From the NCBI GenBank assembly GCA_025526915.1, contig JAHLKH010000013.1, forward strand, positions 62,001 through 126,000: 64,000 bases of DNA, written 5' to 3'. Shown one piece after another: positions 40,024-52,709 of this stretch; positions within the stretch are counted from its first letter, which is position 1; each line of letters opens with the position of its first letter. Under the pieces are notes generated by a model that worked only from the letters and a program-made list of their open reading frames with translations, ran no database searches and was not told the origin of the DNA. The translations under genes and the position numbers were made by a program. This DNA comes from Entophlyctis helioformis. Lineage: Eukaryota > Chytridiomycota > Chytridiomycetes > Chytridiales > Chytriomycetaceae.

Positions 40024-43000
40024 TCAAGCGATCGAAACAGCCAGCCAGTCAGACGCAAGGACACGGATCCCGGCAAGCCGCTGGTTCGGCACGAGCGGCA
40101 GCGCAGCCTGCAACCGTCCATCGTTGCTCGCAAACACCTCGTCAGGCACGCTGCCCTCCCCCTCGCCCTCGCCACCACGCACCCCAACAACGCCATACAC
40201 CTCGCTCTGCAGCATGACAATCCGCGCAGCCATCTCGCCAACAGCAACAGCAAGCATCCGGTCCGACCGTGCATCCATCGGGAACGCATGCGCACCAGCC
40301 AGCGCACGCATCTTGTCGAGCGCACCTGCAGCTAGCGTGTCAAGGATGCTCTGCAAGCGCGGGAGCGTGTCGCGTCGCAGGTGGTCGCGCTTGGCGGCTC
40401 GCAAGTGCTTCGCCTGCTCGAGCTGGACGTCCGACACGTCCACCGAGACGCTGAGCGGCTCCTGCACCTGACTGACCAGCTCCGGCACGCTCTCGAGAAT
40501 GTCAATGTACGCGGCAAAGAGCCCGCCGCCAACGGCCCAGCCCTCGACCGAGTCTGGCGGGATCTGGTCGAGAATCGTCTTGAGCATCTTGAACTTGCCT
40601 AAGCGCGTCGTGCACGGGTCGATCCGTGTGTCAGTGCAACTGCCAGACAACATCAAGCACCAATAAACCAAAGCTCACCATTGATGATGCGCTCGGCAGC
40701 CACCTTGGCGATCAGCAGTCGCTGCGCGTTGCCGTACATCTTGGCGTCAATCAGCGACACAAGCTCCTGCAGCGTGTTGCCCGCGTACCGAGCACGCAGC
40801 GCACGCGCCTCGTGGATCCACTCTGGCGCAATCAGGAGCGTTTCGGTCAAGAACACATAGTGTCGGCTAAGCTGGCCCTTGGCCGCGATGTCACTGCCGC
40901 CCGTCTGCCGGCGTCCCTGGAAATCAAGCAGGAGTCCTCGCGTTGCCGGTTTGGTGCTGCGTACATGCCGCCACGACCCGCTCGCGTCGTGCAGCGGGTA
41001 CCACTGAGCCAGAATGTGTCGCACAGCTTCCTCGCGGCCCGCCGCCGTTCCAAGGAACAGACACACATAGACTGCCCACTGCCACAACCCGAGAGCCTGC
41101 AGCTGCTCCGCAAACGACAGCGTCACGGCATCCGACGTCATGCTCTGCCCGTGCGGCATCGAGCCCATAATGGCAGCAAGAGCTGCCGCAGAGGTCGCAG
41201 AGGACTGCCCGCCAGCCATGACCGCCGTCTCGGCAACCGTGTCGCGGAAGCCACGCACCTGCTTGACGCCCGCCAGCATCTGTCCCATGAACCACGACAG
41301 ACGGTAGTCAAGGCACCGCTCGGTGAACGAGGTTGGCTCAAGAGCAGCCTCGAGCGGGTACATGGGCTGCGCAGCAACCTTGAGCAGATGGAAGCACAGG
41401 TCCTGCACACGCCGTCCGCCCTCGCCGTTCTTGGAGGCCGCCTTGCTCAGATACGCAGGCAGCGGACGCGGAATAAGGTATGCGGTGAAATGGGCCTCGT
41501 ACTGCTCGAGGGCCTGCGAGAACGTCCATTCGCCGCCTTGTCCGTACCAAAAGAAGAGGCCAAACGCGCGGCGCCAGTCCATGCCCGCTGGACAAACCGT
41601 CTCGTCCCACAGGTCCACGGATCCAGAGACAAGCCGCCAGACGGCAAGGTGTGCAGACGGCACATGCGATGACCCAGGTGCCTTGGCTTCGAGCTGGTGC
41701 CAGATCCGTGCCTGGGCCGCAACGTTGGCGCGGACATCTTGGCTGGTGCCGCCTCGGGCTGGCGTACCGTTGGCAGAGTGCACGGCCTGACCGCCGGCAG
41801 CCGACACGAGCGCAACACGCGTGCCAGCGCCGTTGATCTGCGAAATGATCGTCGCGAGGCGGATGTTGCGGTCCTTGATCGCCTCGGCAAGCGCGCGCGC
41901 AATCAACCGTCCAGAGAGGAGCGTCAGGACACGTGCAGCAGGAGAGGGAGACCGTATCGCCTCCATCTCGACATCGTCCTTGATGGCCGCGAGCAGCCAC
42001 TGGCCGATCGTTTCCTTGCGCAGCGCAGCTAGAATGACCTCGGTCTGCGCCACGGTAAGCGTCTGCTGCGTGACAAGCGACTCGAACGAGAGAGAGTCCC
42101 ACAGCGCGCTGGCTAGTCGCCACACTGTGCGTTCCTGCGACACATTGCCAGCTGCCGGTGCATCGCCATTGTCCGTCTCCTCCAAAGCGGCCAGTGCAGC
42201 ATCGCCTGTGGCAAACTCAAACGACGGGAGCAAACGGGCACGAGGCACAAGACGCTCTTGCTGACGGTGCTGTTGCATGTACGTGTATCCTGTCATGGTG
42301 CTGCCGCTGCCAAGGGTCGGATACAAACGCTGCGAGCGTGCGCCGGCGTCCATGACAGATCCAGCAGCCGAGCGGCCGTGGGCATCCAGCTCATCAGCAC
42401 CGCGCAGATCCACCATCTCGTTTTCGTCGCCAGTGTCGAGTGAGCTAGAGGTGAGACGGATGGTTGAATGCGCAAGAGCCGTCTCGAGCAGAGCCACGTG
42501 CTTGACGTTTTCCGTGTCGGCATCCTGCATGCAGGTTACCCGGTGTCAGAGCTATGCCAATCCAAGCCAACGCTATGCAGTGAATGAAACGCGCATTACC
42601 TTGCCAAAGACGTCAATCTGGCGGATGGAAATGGCCGACAGGGTCTTGAGCTTGGTGGCGCTGCCGAGCCAGGATCCACAGACAAGGATGCAAAGAGCGG
42701 GTTTGATAAGCGTTGTGGGGAGGACGTGTGAGCAAGTGGCAGAGCACCGCCATTTTATTGGCGTGCAACACAAATGGAACATGGAGGGGATGGGGGAAGG
42801 GTTGGAAAGTAAACGCGCTCACCTGCCAGTGACGACAAAAGCGCCAGAGGGGCCCCATCCGGCTCGGAAACTGCGGCCCATAAAAAATCCAGCATCGGCA
42901 AGGTGTCGCTCCTTGCCGACTGCGAGGCTCTTGTCAAGCGGCGGCAGCTCGGAGAGGTACGTCTTGGACAGCTGCGTGGAATCGGGCGAATCCGTGCGGT

Positions 43001-46000
43001 GGTACTTTTGTGGCGACAGATCACTGACAAAGCGAGAGGCGTCAACGGCGTCCTTGGACGGCGATCCAGAAGGCACGAGCCCGTCGATGGAAAGACCAGC
43101 GCGACCGGGTGTTGTGGGTTGATAATCAAAAGCGGTGCGCGACATGACCGACGACTCAAAGACGGATGAGCTCGCCCGCTTTTCGGCCAAAGGCATGGAG
43201 AAGGAGGGGGCCGCAGCGCTTGAGCGGGAAACGCCAGATGGTGTCGGCTGCTGCTGGGAGGCCGACTCGGAGCGGAAGAGCGACGCCTTCATCGTCTGTA
43301 CGCTGCGTGCCAGTTCCATGCGCTTGATGGTCGACGTTGTGCCGGCTACCTTGGCCAGCGAAGACGGGGGCGGAGTTGTGCGGCCGGCAGCAAGGGACGC
43401 GTCGTCGGCTTCATCAACTTCGTCGCCCTCATCGTCCTCGGTGACTTCGAGTGACTCGTAGACAACGTCCGACTCGTACTCCTCCTGGCTGTCAAGCTCT
43501 TCCGCTTCCGAGTCGTAGAGCACAGGCTCTTCGTCTTCCTCAACGTCAAGGTCGTCTTCGGATCCTTCCTCGTCGTCTTCTTCGCCGTAGACTTCCTGCT
43601 GGCTATCGTGGTCGCTTATCGCCTCGTCCGAGTCGCTCTGCGCAGCAAGGTCGACCAGGATGCGACGCGTTGGAGGCATGTGGCGCGTCACGCGGCCGCG
43701 GACGTGCAGCATAGAATCCTGCACCATGGACGACTCGGCTGTGACGTCCATGCCGAGGGGCGAGGGTTCGGCTTGCTCGTCGGACGGCTCGCGAATGCGC
43801 ACACGACGGCCAGAAGCTGGCTGGTTTGGCACAGGCACAGCCCCAGACTGGGCAGTGGCGTCGTCCTCGTCGTCATCGTCCACAAGACCGTAGCGACTAA
43901 AGTGGTCCACACGGAAACACCATGTGCCCGTCTGGTTGTTGAAGCCCATGAAATGCGTGTCGGGCATGCTCTCGAGCTTCTTGTAGTGGCGGTCGTGGCG
44001 CGGGTCAGACTCGTCAATGATGGGACGGCGAGTGGCCTTGTCGATCGACCAGCAACGGTGCAGCTCGATCTCGGCGGGCACATTGAGGCCAGAGCCGACA
44101 GGGGCCTTGTCGTCTTCGTCGGGGTAGACGGTGCAGACCTTTGGCTCGATGGTGACAATGGTTCCGGGGATCGCCTGGATGCCTGCACGCGAACCGATGG
44201 AAGAGTGCAAAAGATCAACAGGCTTGAGGAAGTGGACGGATCCGACCGACGGACGCGTGATCTTGAAGTTGGAGACGTGGCGCAGCTCCTCGTCAGACAG
44301 CAGGAGCAGTTCGTTGATCGAGGGGCTCATGATGTACTCTGACTGCTTGCCGTTGGGAGAAGCGCCTTGTAGGCGGTTGGGCGACGCACTTCGAGGAACA
44401 CCGGGCGATGTTCTGCCGTTTGGCGTTGGCGTGCCAGCAGTCTTGATCGACGACGACGAAAGACCGTGCAGAATGGACGACGAGCCGGGAGTCATGCGGC
44501 TGTCGTCCAGAGCAGCGGCGCCGTGGCTGAGAGACGCCTCTGCGGCCTCTTCGAGAGTGGGATCAAAGTTGACAACGCGACGAGCCGTTGAGCCAGGCGC
44601 GGGAGAGAAGCCAGAGAGCGACGTGGAGCGGTTGGCCGAACCAGACGGCACAAGCTCACTAGCATCGTCAATGACAAGGCGCTTGACGTTGCGACGAGGA
44701 GTGAAGCGGGCATCAAGGCCGAGAGACGCCGGGTCGCGAGGAGAGCCCTCGACCAGCTGGAGAGACTTGACGCCGGGCTTGGCAGGCGTGGTGAGGGTGC
44801 GCTGGCCATCCATCAGGGAAGGGCCAGTCTGCGAGCCGGCTGGAACAAGACCGCGAAGGCGGATCTTTGTGGCGCTGCGAGGGGTGGCCTTGAGGTCGGA
44901 CGCGACGGCGAGCTTCTTCTTCTCTGCCGGTGTCGCGAGCAGGGCAGGCGCCTGAGACGCGGCCGCACCGGCACCGGCCGAGGGAGAGGCCGACTGGAAC
45001 AGGGGGTTGTATCCAAACGGGTTCTGGTCGATTTTAGCTTGGACGGCCGGCTGCGGCTGCTGGGGCTGCGCGCCAAACCCACCCGCCAATCCCAACCCTT
45101 GAGCCGGGGCAGCCGCGGTCGCGCCAAAGAGCGGCGCAGGCGTGGCAATGCCGCCACCTAAGCCGCCGCCAAGACCGCCAGAAAATAAGCCACCAGCGGC
45201 AGGCTGTCCACCGAATCCAAATGCACCTTGCTGCGTGGTTGCTGGTGCCTGAGTGGCGGCAGCGCCAAAGCCAAAGAGACCCGGAGGCTTTGTGGCTGCG
45301 GCAGCGCCAAAGAGACCGCCACCGGCAGCACCAGGAGCCGCACCAAAAGTGGCCGCTGCAGGCTGTCCACCAAACAGACCGCCGGACGCGCCTTGAGCAG
45401 GAGCACCAAACGCGCCTAAAGCTGGAGCAGCTGTCGTGGCGCCAAAGAGGCCGCCTGCGGGCTGCTGCTGAGCTTGCCCACCAAAGAGACCGCCGCCTGT
45501 GGCAGCACCGGCGGCGCCAAAGGCAGGGGCAGCTGTGGCCTGGGTGTTGCCAAAGAGACCCATGCCGCCGGCCGGAGCAGCAGTGGTTTGAGGGGCCGCG
45601 CCGAAACCAAATGCGGGCTTGGGAGCGGTCTGCTGTCCACCAAAGAGACCGCCGCCTGTGGCAGCACCGGCGGCGCCAAAGGCAGGGGCAGCTGTGGCCT
45701 GGGTGTTGCCAAAGAGACCCATGCCGCCGGCCGGAGCAGCAGTGGTTTGAGGGGCCGCGCCGAAACCAAATGCAGGCTTGGGAGCGGTCTGCTGTCCACC
45801 AAAGAGACCGCCGCCTGTGGCAGCACCGGCGGCGCCAAAGGCAGGGGCGGCTGTGGTCTGGGCACCGAATCCGAATGCAGGTTTCTGCTGCTGTTGCTGT
45901 TGGCCAAAGCCGAATCCACCTGCAGGCTGCGGGGCCGGAGCGCCAAAGGCAGGGGTGGCACCGGCACCGCCAAAGAGACCACCAGACTGCGGGGCCGGAG

Positions 46001-47358
46001 CACCAAACAAGCCACCTGGAGGTGCAGTGGTTGCGACTGAGCGCCAAAGCCGCCAGCGCCGCCGAAAAGACCGCCGCCGCCGCCGCCGCCGACAGGGGTA
46101 GCGCCAAAGGGAGAGGCGGTTGCGGCAGGAGCGCCAAACGCAGGCTTTGGAGCACCAAAGGCCGAGGGCTGAGCGCCAAAGGCACTTGCGCCGACAGCAG
46201 GAGCGCCGCCGGCACCAGCAAACTTTTTGTTCATCATGTAGTCTTGGAGACGCAGTTCCTAGAAGGATACAGGGCATGCCGAGTGAGCGTTTTTACAGCG
46301 CGACGCATGAACGCGAATCTTGACGAGAATGCCGTGCACACATGGACGCACCTCAAGCGACCAGGCCACATAGGCAGGCATGGCCGAGATACAGTGCAGA
46401 CGGCCAACGACAGTTCCATTGGCGTCCTTGTCCTGGGTCTCCTGGAAGGAGGGATTGCCGGTGCCCTGGTTGACCTGCGGAGATGTCTGTGGGCCTGTGC
46501 CAGCACCGAGCATGCCGCCACCGGCAGCGCCAAACATGCCGCCTTGGGCAGCAGGAGCGCCAAAAGCCGAGGGCTGGGGGGCTCCAAAGGCGGACGGCTG
46601 GGGAGGAGCGCCAAGCGCGGAGCCAAAGGCCGAGGCGGTCGGATTCTGAGCGCCAAAGAGGCCGCCGGCCTGCGGGGCCCCGAACGCGGACGGGGCGGCT
46701 GCTCGAGTGAGTCAAGGGGATTAGTCACACGTGCTGGGCCAGAGATGAGGAGCCAGGACAGCGAGCGAGGGCGAGGGCGAGAGCGAGAGCGTACCGGCGG
46801 GGGCGCCAAAGGCAGACGGCTGGGGAGCACCAAAGGCCGAGGCGGCGTTGATGGCGGGCTGGCCAAAGAGGCCGCCGGCAGGGTTCTGGGCGGGAGCGCC
46901 AAAGGTATTTTGGGGAGCGCCGAAGCCTGCTGGTGGGCGGTGATCAGACGAGGTGGTGGGGCAGAGCAGGACAGAGCAGGGCAGGCGTTGTCAGCAACGA
47001 GAGGGGCGGGCGTGAGACAGACGCACAAGGCACGAGAGACAGGCGGACGCTCACCAAAGCCAGCCTGCGGCTGCTGCGGCGGGGCCAGAGTGCCAAAGGC
47101 CGACGGGGCCGGCTGCGGGGCAGGAGCGCCAAAGGCTGCGGTCGACGAGGCGTGTGGGACAGGCAGGCGTGTGGGACAGGCAGGCGTGTGAGACAGGCAG
47201 GCGTGTGAGACAGAGGCGTGAGACAGAGACGTGAGACAGACGCTCTGCAAGCGACACGCACCAGACGGCGCGCCAAAGAGGCCGCCGGCGGCAGCACCGG
47301 TCTGCTGGCCAGGCGTCTGCTGCTGCTGCTGCTGTGGTTGGCCAAAGCTGCCAAACAT
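40024..47358 (-). CDS. NUP98: NUP98-96 nuclear pore precursor
   Basis: Eight exons: 47262-47358, 47055-47135, 46795-46926, 46352-46698, 42823-46258, 42600-42660, 40679-42524 and 40024-40598. The protein is about 2191 residues once one missing base near 46036 is allowed. It begins MFGSFGQP and has long FG/GLFG repeats. A GLEBS-type Gle2-binding motif is split by an intron (HCISAMPAY...SLEELRLQDY). An autoproteolytic domain ends in CFRVDHFSRYG, where this family cleaves between F and S. The released C-terminal half is Nup96, a helical scaffold protein of the Y complex. FG repeats form the permeability barrier. It shares a 142-bp promoter region with RTEL1. The single-gene precursor arrangement is the common eukaryotic state. 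Confidence 0.92.
45481..45860 (-). repeat. 159-bp tandem repeat in the FG region of NUP98
   Basis: Units begin at 45481, 45640 and 45799 (the last partial). The first two differ by one base noticed. Each encodes 53 residues with GLFG, AFG and FGFG motifs. Confidence 0.88.
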
Positions 47359-47500
47359 GCGTGCGTCGGGTCGTTGGTTGTTGGTTGTTGGGGCTGGCCG
47401 GGTTTTTCTGGCGGTTGTTGGTTGTTGGAGGATCTCGTCCGAACGAGCGACTTTAACGACAAGAACGACAACGGCAACTCCAACGACAAGAACGACGTGA
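47359..47500. promoter_or_regulatory. probable bidirectional promoter NUP98-96 / RTEL1
   Basis: 142 bp separate the two opposed ATG codons. The stretch is rich in GGTTGTTGG and ACGACAAGAACGAC type repeats and has no TATA box. Confidence 0.55.
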
Positions 47501-50500
47501 ATGACCACGACGACGGCACAGGGCACGGGCGGCACGCAGACGCTCGCCGTGCTCGGCGTGTCGGTGCGCTTCCCGCACAGCCCGTACCCGCAGCAGCTGC
47601 AGCTCATGGCCACCATCATCCGCAGCCTGCAGAACGTGTGTGAGCCGGCCGTCTGCTCTTACAACCACTCACATACAAACACTCACACATACAACCACAA
47701 CGCTCACAACCACAACGCTTACAACTGCACTGACGCAGGGCGAGAACGGCCTCGTCGAGAGCCCCACCGGCACCGGCAAGACCCTCTGTCTGCTGTGCGC
47801 CACGCTCGCCTGGTGCGAGGCCTTTGCCCTGTGGCGCTCAAAGGCCGCTCTCTGGCTCGACCTCAAGGACCGCGCCGGCTCGGCTGCAGAGCGTGCCGCC
47901 TTGCTCGGCGACCTCAACACGCTCAGCATGGCGGCCTTTGGCAAGCCGCACAACGGTACGGCCGCCCCGTCTGCCGCCCCGTCTGCCCGCTTGCGATCGG
48001 TCCGTTGGCAACTGACTGGCTCGTGCGTCGCTTTGTGCAGAGTCGCTCACCGTCGTGCCTGGCGTGCCTCGCGTTCTCTACTCGTCGGCAAGTGCTTCGT
48101 GCATCGCCCTCTGCACCCTCCCCCCGTGCCTCCCCGGCTCACTCTGTGTGCACCCGTCCCTCTCCACAGAGAACGCACTCGCAGCTCTCGCAGGTCGTCA
48201 GCGAACTCAAAAACACCTCTTACAAGTACGCTCGCGTCGCGTGCATTGCCGCTCGCCGCCCGTCTCTCATCTCCCGTGCACTGGATCCTTCCACAGCGTG
48301 TCTTCGTCCGTCCTCGGAAGCAGAGAGCAAATGTGCATCAACCCGTCTGTCAAGGCTGCCCCGTCTGCTGCCCATGCCGCAATCTGCCGCACAAAGGTCG
48401 CCAAAAAGACTTGCGAGTTCCATGTGGCGTCGCAGAGTAAGAGCCTGTTCAACCTCACCGTCCGTCTGCGTCGCTCACTCTTGTGCCCGACAGAGCCGTC
48501 CATCGTACAGGGCGTCGAAGCAAAGATCATGGACATTGAGGATCTCGTCTCTTATGGACAGACACAAAAGTATGATGCATGCTCGTGCTCTGCCTCGCAT
48601 CCAGCCACTGATTTGCGCACTGCTGCCGTACAGAGCATGCCCATACTTTCTGTCAAAGGAGATCCTCAACAAGGTCGACATCACGTTCCTGCCATACAAC
48701 TACCTTGTCGATCCCCACACGCGCTCTCAGCAACTTGAGCTAAAGCATGTCGCGCCAGGAATCACTACATGTCGGCGTCTTGCTTGGCATTTGACTGACT
48801 CTCCGCGTCTCTGTCCTGCAGGAATTCAATCCTAATCTTTGACGAAGGTGCGTAAAGATTGTGTTCTCATGCATAGCCATGTCCAAGCCATCGACTGCCT
48901 CACTCACTCACTCCCTCACTCACTCACTCACTCACTCACTCACTGTGCAACATCCATCTAGGTCACAACTTGGTAAGCCAGTCGCTGGATGCTCGGTGCG
49001 CAGGGAATGCTGATCCTGCCTTTCCAGGAATCGAGCTGCAGCGATGCCTCGTCGTTTGACCTTGTCACACAGGATCTCGAACAGGCCATTGCTGAAGTCG
49101 AGATCTGCACAAACATTGCCTCGTCAAGCAACTTTGACGAGTCGCTCCTCAAGGGTTTATCAGTCAACGACATGGGCACGTTGAAGCGTATGTGCACGCT
49201 GCCATTTTCACCACCATGCACACCGGACGCCGCACTCACAGCCCGGCGTTGACCTACAGGTCTCATTAGCGACTTTATCGCAAAGATCCGTGCCATGGAA
49301 CTGCCCAAGAACAACGACAACAGCCTGATCAAGCCTGCTGAATTCCTCATCACGCTCTTTGAGGAGCTCAATGTCAAGCGTGACACATATGTGCTGGTCG
49401 TCAAGGTCATTGATGTCTGTCTGGACGTCTTGGCATCGGGTCAGTCGGGTCGCACATCTCCATCCACAGTCTGTGTCTGACAGTCAGGCCCAATCTCATG
49501 GACAGACCTTGGCAAGATGCGGTCGCGTCTCTGTCTGGGCCAGTTCAAGAACGCGCTGACCACCACGTTCCGCGTCGACAAGGGCGGCAGCTCTGTTCTG
49601 GATCACTACCGTGTGCACATCCAGGCCATCAAGGATATCAAGCAGCCGACTGCTGCTGCCGGCCGACTGCCTGTCGCAGTTGCCGTGGATTCCATCAAGC
49701 TCAGCTTCTGGTGCTTCAGCTCTGGCGTTGCCATGCAGGCTCTTGTCGGCTTGGGTGTGCGGTCTGTGCTTCTGGCGTCGGGCACATTGGTGAGTCCATG
49801 CTCATGCGATGCCACCCTATTGCGACGGCCCGTGATCTGACATCCACGCCAGAGTCCACTCCACAGCTTTGCGCACGAGCTTGCAATGTAGGTCTTCAAA
49901 CCCATCAGGCGTAGCAGTATCACCACACTCACACTGCTATCGGCGTCAACAGTCCATTTCCAAATCAGCTGGAAAACACCCACGTCATCAATCCATCGCA
50001 GATCTTTGTCGGTGTCGTGCCAAAGGGACCCAGTGGCGCCACGCTGTCGTCTTCCTACAGCAACCGCGACAACGACTCTTATGTGCCAGATCTCGGCAAT
50101 GCTGTTGTCAACTTTGTGCGAATCGTGCCTGACGGCGTGCTGGTCTTCTTCACCGCCTACAAGATCATGCGTGACTGCATTGATGCCTGGAAGATGGTAA
50201 TGCCCAGCAGTCATGCTGGCTCCAGGGAAATCGTCGGCAGATGGACTGACACCGTCGCAGCCTTCAAAGAAAGCCGGTGCTGGACAAAAGACAATCTGGC
50301 AACGGATGGCCGAGCACAAGACGCTTTTTGTCGAGCCGCGCGACAAGCACGAGTTCACTGCCGCCATCAACGAGTATGAACGCACTATCGAGCAGTCGTC
50401 TGGCAAAGGCGCCGTCTTCTTTGCCGTCTGCCGTGGCAAGGCGAGCGAGGGGCTGGACTTTAGTGATCGCAAGGCACGGGCAGTCGTCATCTGCGGCATT

Positions 50501-52489
50501 CCCTACCCTGCGTCCAAGGAGCCCAAGGTGCGCTGCATGCGCATCCTGCCATGCCTTCGAAATGCGCGGACAGACTGACTGACTGACTGACTGACTGGAT
50601 GGGCCGACGTTTTGGCAGGTCATTCTCAAGAGAGGCATTCTAGATCACGAGCTTCGCACCAAAAAGGTATGCCGACTGGCGCATGGGCTGCTTGGGGGAG
50701 TGTGCGGGCCGGGCTAACAGAGATACCAGGCTGGTATGTCGGGACATGATTGGTACGCACAGCAGGCAGCGCGCGCTGTTAACCAAGCCATTGGACGCGT
50801 GTAAGTGTTGGCTCAAGTGGGCCGATGGAGCATGCCGAGGATCATGGCGTTGACAGTATCACTGCATGGCAGGATCCGGCACAAGAACGACTATGGCGCT
50901 GTGTTGTTGTGTGACGAGCGATTCTCAAAGGAGCACGTGCAGGGGCAGCTGCCGGTCTGGGTTCGCCCGAATGTCAAGGTTATGGTGTGTTCATGAGATG
51001 CTCACGGCAATCTCGTGCCAATGAGGACCTGGCTGACCGTCCGCCATGTGCAGACACAATTTGGAGATGCGCAGAGCCAGCTCACGCACTTTTTCAGAAA
51101 CATGACCATGAACTCGGATTGGCCGGTGAGCCTGTCTGACTGGCCATGTCATTTGTGTCCGTTCAACTAACCTCGAGGATCGGATTGCAACAGAAGCCAC
51201 AGATCACGGCTGTAAAGCCGGCTTTTGTTGCACCAGCACCTGTGGATCTGCTTCGCGTCAATGCTGTCCCAAAGAGCCATCCCAACCAACACAGCCACAA
51301 CACTCACAGCAACAGCGTGGGACTCAACGCCGTCGCCGGCTATGCGCCTCGGCAGGAGCCTGCAATCCCGCAACCAACGTATATGACGGTTAGGGACAGC
51401 GTTGTCAAGTCAGCAGCACAGTCGGTCAATCAGGTAAGCGATCACCATCGACGCCTCTGATGACGGATCGTTGGTGCTGACATCGGCTCCTTTCCCTGAC
51501 AGCCATCCGGCCTGGTCATGCTGGATCCCTTGAGAGATCCCAAGCGATTCCAGCCCGTCTACACCAAACATGCAAGTGCCAGCGCACTCGGAGTGCATGC
51601 AGGAGATGTCCGTGGCTGACTCTAGCTCGTTGACAGAACTTTGCAGCGTCATTCCACAAGACGGTGGAGCAGGATTTGGCGGCCAAGACATTCCCTACCC
51701 GGCCAGAAGCCATGGCGGCCAAGCGTTTGCGAGACGACGGCGTGGTCCCTCCCGTTTCTTTACAGACAACAACCGGCCTGTACAGCAAACCCACTGCCAA
51801 GCCGCTGGCGCCTGCGTCCACGGAGGCGTCTGCTGCAAACATTGCCGCCAACGCTCCAAAACACAAGCCGGACGCCAAGACGCCAACATCCAAGGACAGC
51901 GAGAATGATCAGAACGACGCGACTGCCCAGGTGCCGTCAAAGCGCATCCGAAAAGATGCAGCCAAGGACGAGACGTCCAAGCAACCGACCAAGACCCGGA
52001 GTGCCGACAGCCAATTATACATGGCACGGGTAAGTGGCCGCATGCCACCGCCAACGCCACGCCACGCCACGCCACGCCAGTCGCCATCCATTGGCACCGC
52101 ATCACGCCATACTCATGCACTAAACCCCTTGGCACGGACAGGCCAAAACATTGCTGTCGCCAGCCGTCTATGGCGAGTTCCAAAAGCAGCTGCGGGAACA
52201 CAAGACCCAGTCGAAATCCACCACCGAGTCCATGACCGCTCTCTTCAACGAGATCATCCCCCTCTTCCTCGACAACGCCTCAAAACACACGAGTTCGCTC
52301 GCAGCGCGCGCGCAGCTGCTCTACGACTTCCGCAAGTTCATGTCGCAAAGGCATTGGCCAGTGTTTGATGCCAAACTGCAGCACCATTTGCCTGTCGGCG
52401 TCGGCGTCTCGTTTGATCGTCTCGCTGCCGTGCATGCCGAGAGTGTCGCTCGCGCCAAGACACTTGCTGAAACTGATGGTGCACAATAA
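47501..52489 (+). CDS. RTEL1: RTEL1-type Fe-S DNA helicase
   Basis: RTEL1 unwinds D-loops, T-loops and G-quadruplexes in the nucleus. Twenty-three exons join without a frame break into 1113 residues (47501-47635, 47739-47955, 48041-48087, 48170-48225, 48297-48436, 48494-48569, 48634-48744, 48822-48847, 48962-48972, 49028-49187, 49260-49439, 49506-49789, 49853-49887, 49953-50196, 50261-50527, 50619-50666, 50730-50800, 50873-50984, 51054-51125, 51194-51433, 51503-51571, 51637-52029, 52142-52489). It shows motif [10 protein letters not shown], Ia RTHSQL, Fe-S cysteines from REQMC to ACPYFLS, a DEGH box, [15 protein letters not shown] and QAIGRVIR. A harmonin-N-like helical domain lies near the C-terminus. 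One exon is 11 nt, and three introns seem to start with GC. The DEAH box reads DEGH, as in a few relatives. Confidence 0.93.
48899..48944. repeat. CTCA microsatellite in an RTEL1 intron
   Basis: About eleven CTCA units with one imperfect unit, placed just upstream of the 11-nt microexon. It may act as an extended pyrimidine tract. Confidence 0.8.
50573..50597. repeat. GACT microsatellite in an RTEL1 intron
   Basis: Six GACT units between the exon ending KEPK and the exon starting VILKRG. Confidence 0.8.
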
Positions 52490-52709
52490 TAGTCCATTAC
52501 ACTGCCTCTGCTTTGCAGTATCGACTCGGTTTGGTTTGGGAAGCGACTGCCACCTGTTAATGCCGTTTGGCATCAGTGTCCTGTCTTCTGCCGCGACATA
52601 CCGGAAGCAGGAATGGCCAGCCGTGAACATCCCTTTGTCGTCAGCATAGGCCGCACCGTTGACACTGCCAGCCGGCATCCCCAGCCACGACACGACCTCC
52701 ACTCCTGTA

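Noticed and set aside
48899..48944. CRISPR-like or satellite array
   Set aside because: The CTCA, GACT and CAG tracts are simple microsatellites within introns or exons. No spaced direct repeats of CRISPR type occur in the window.
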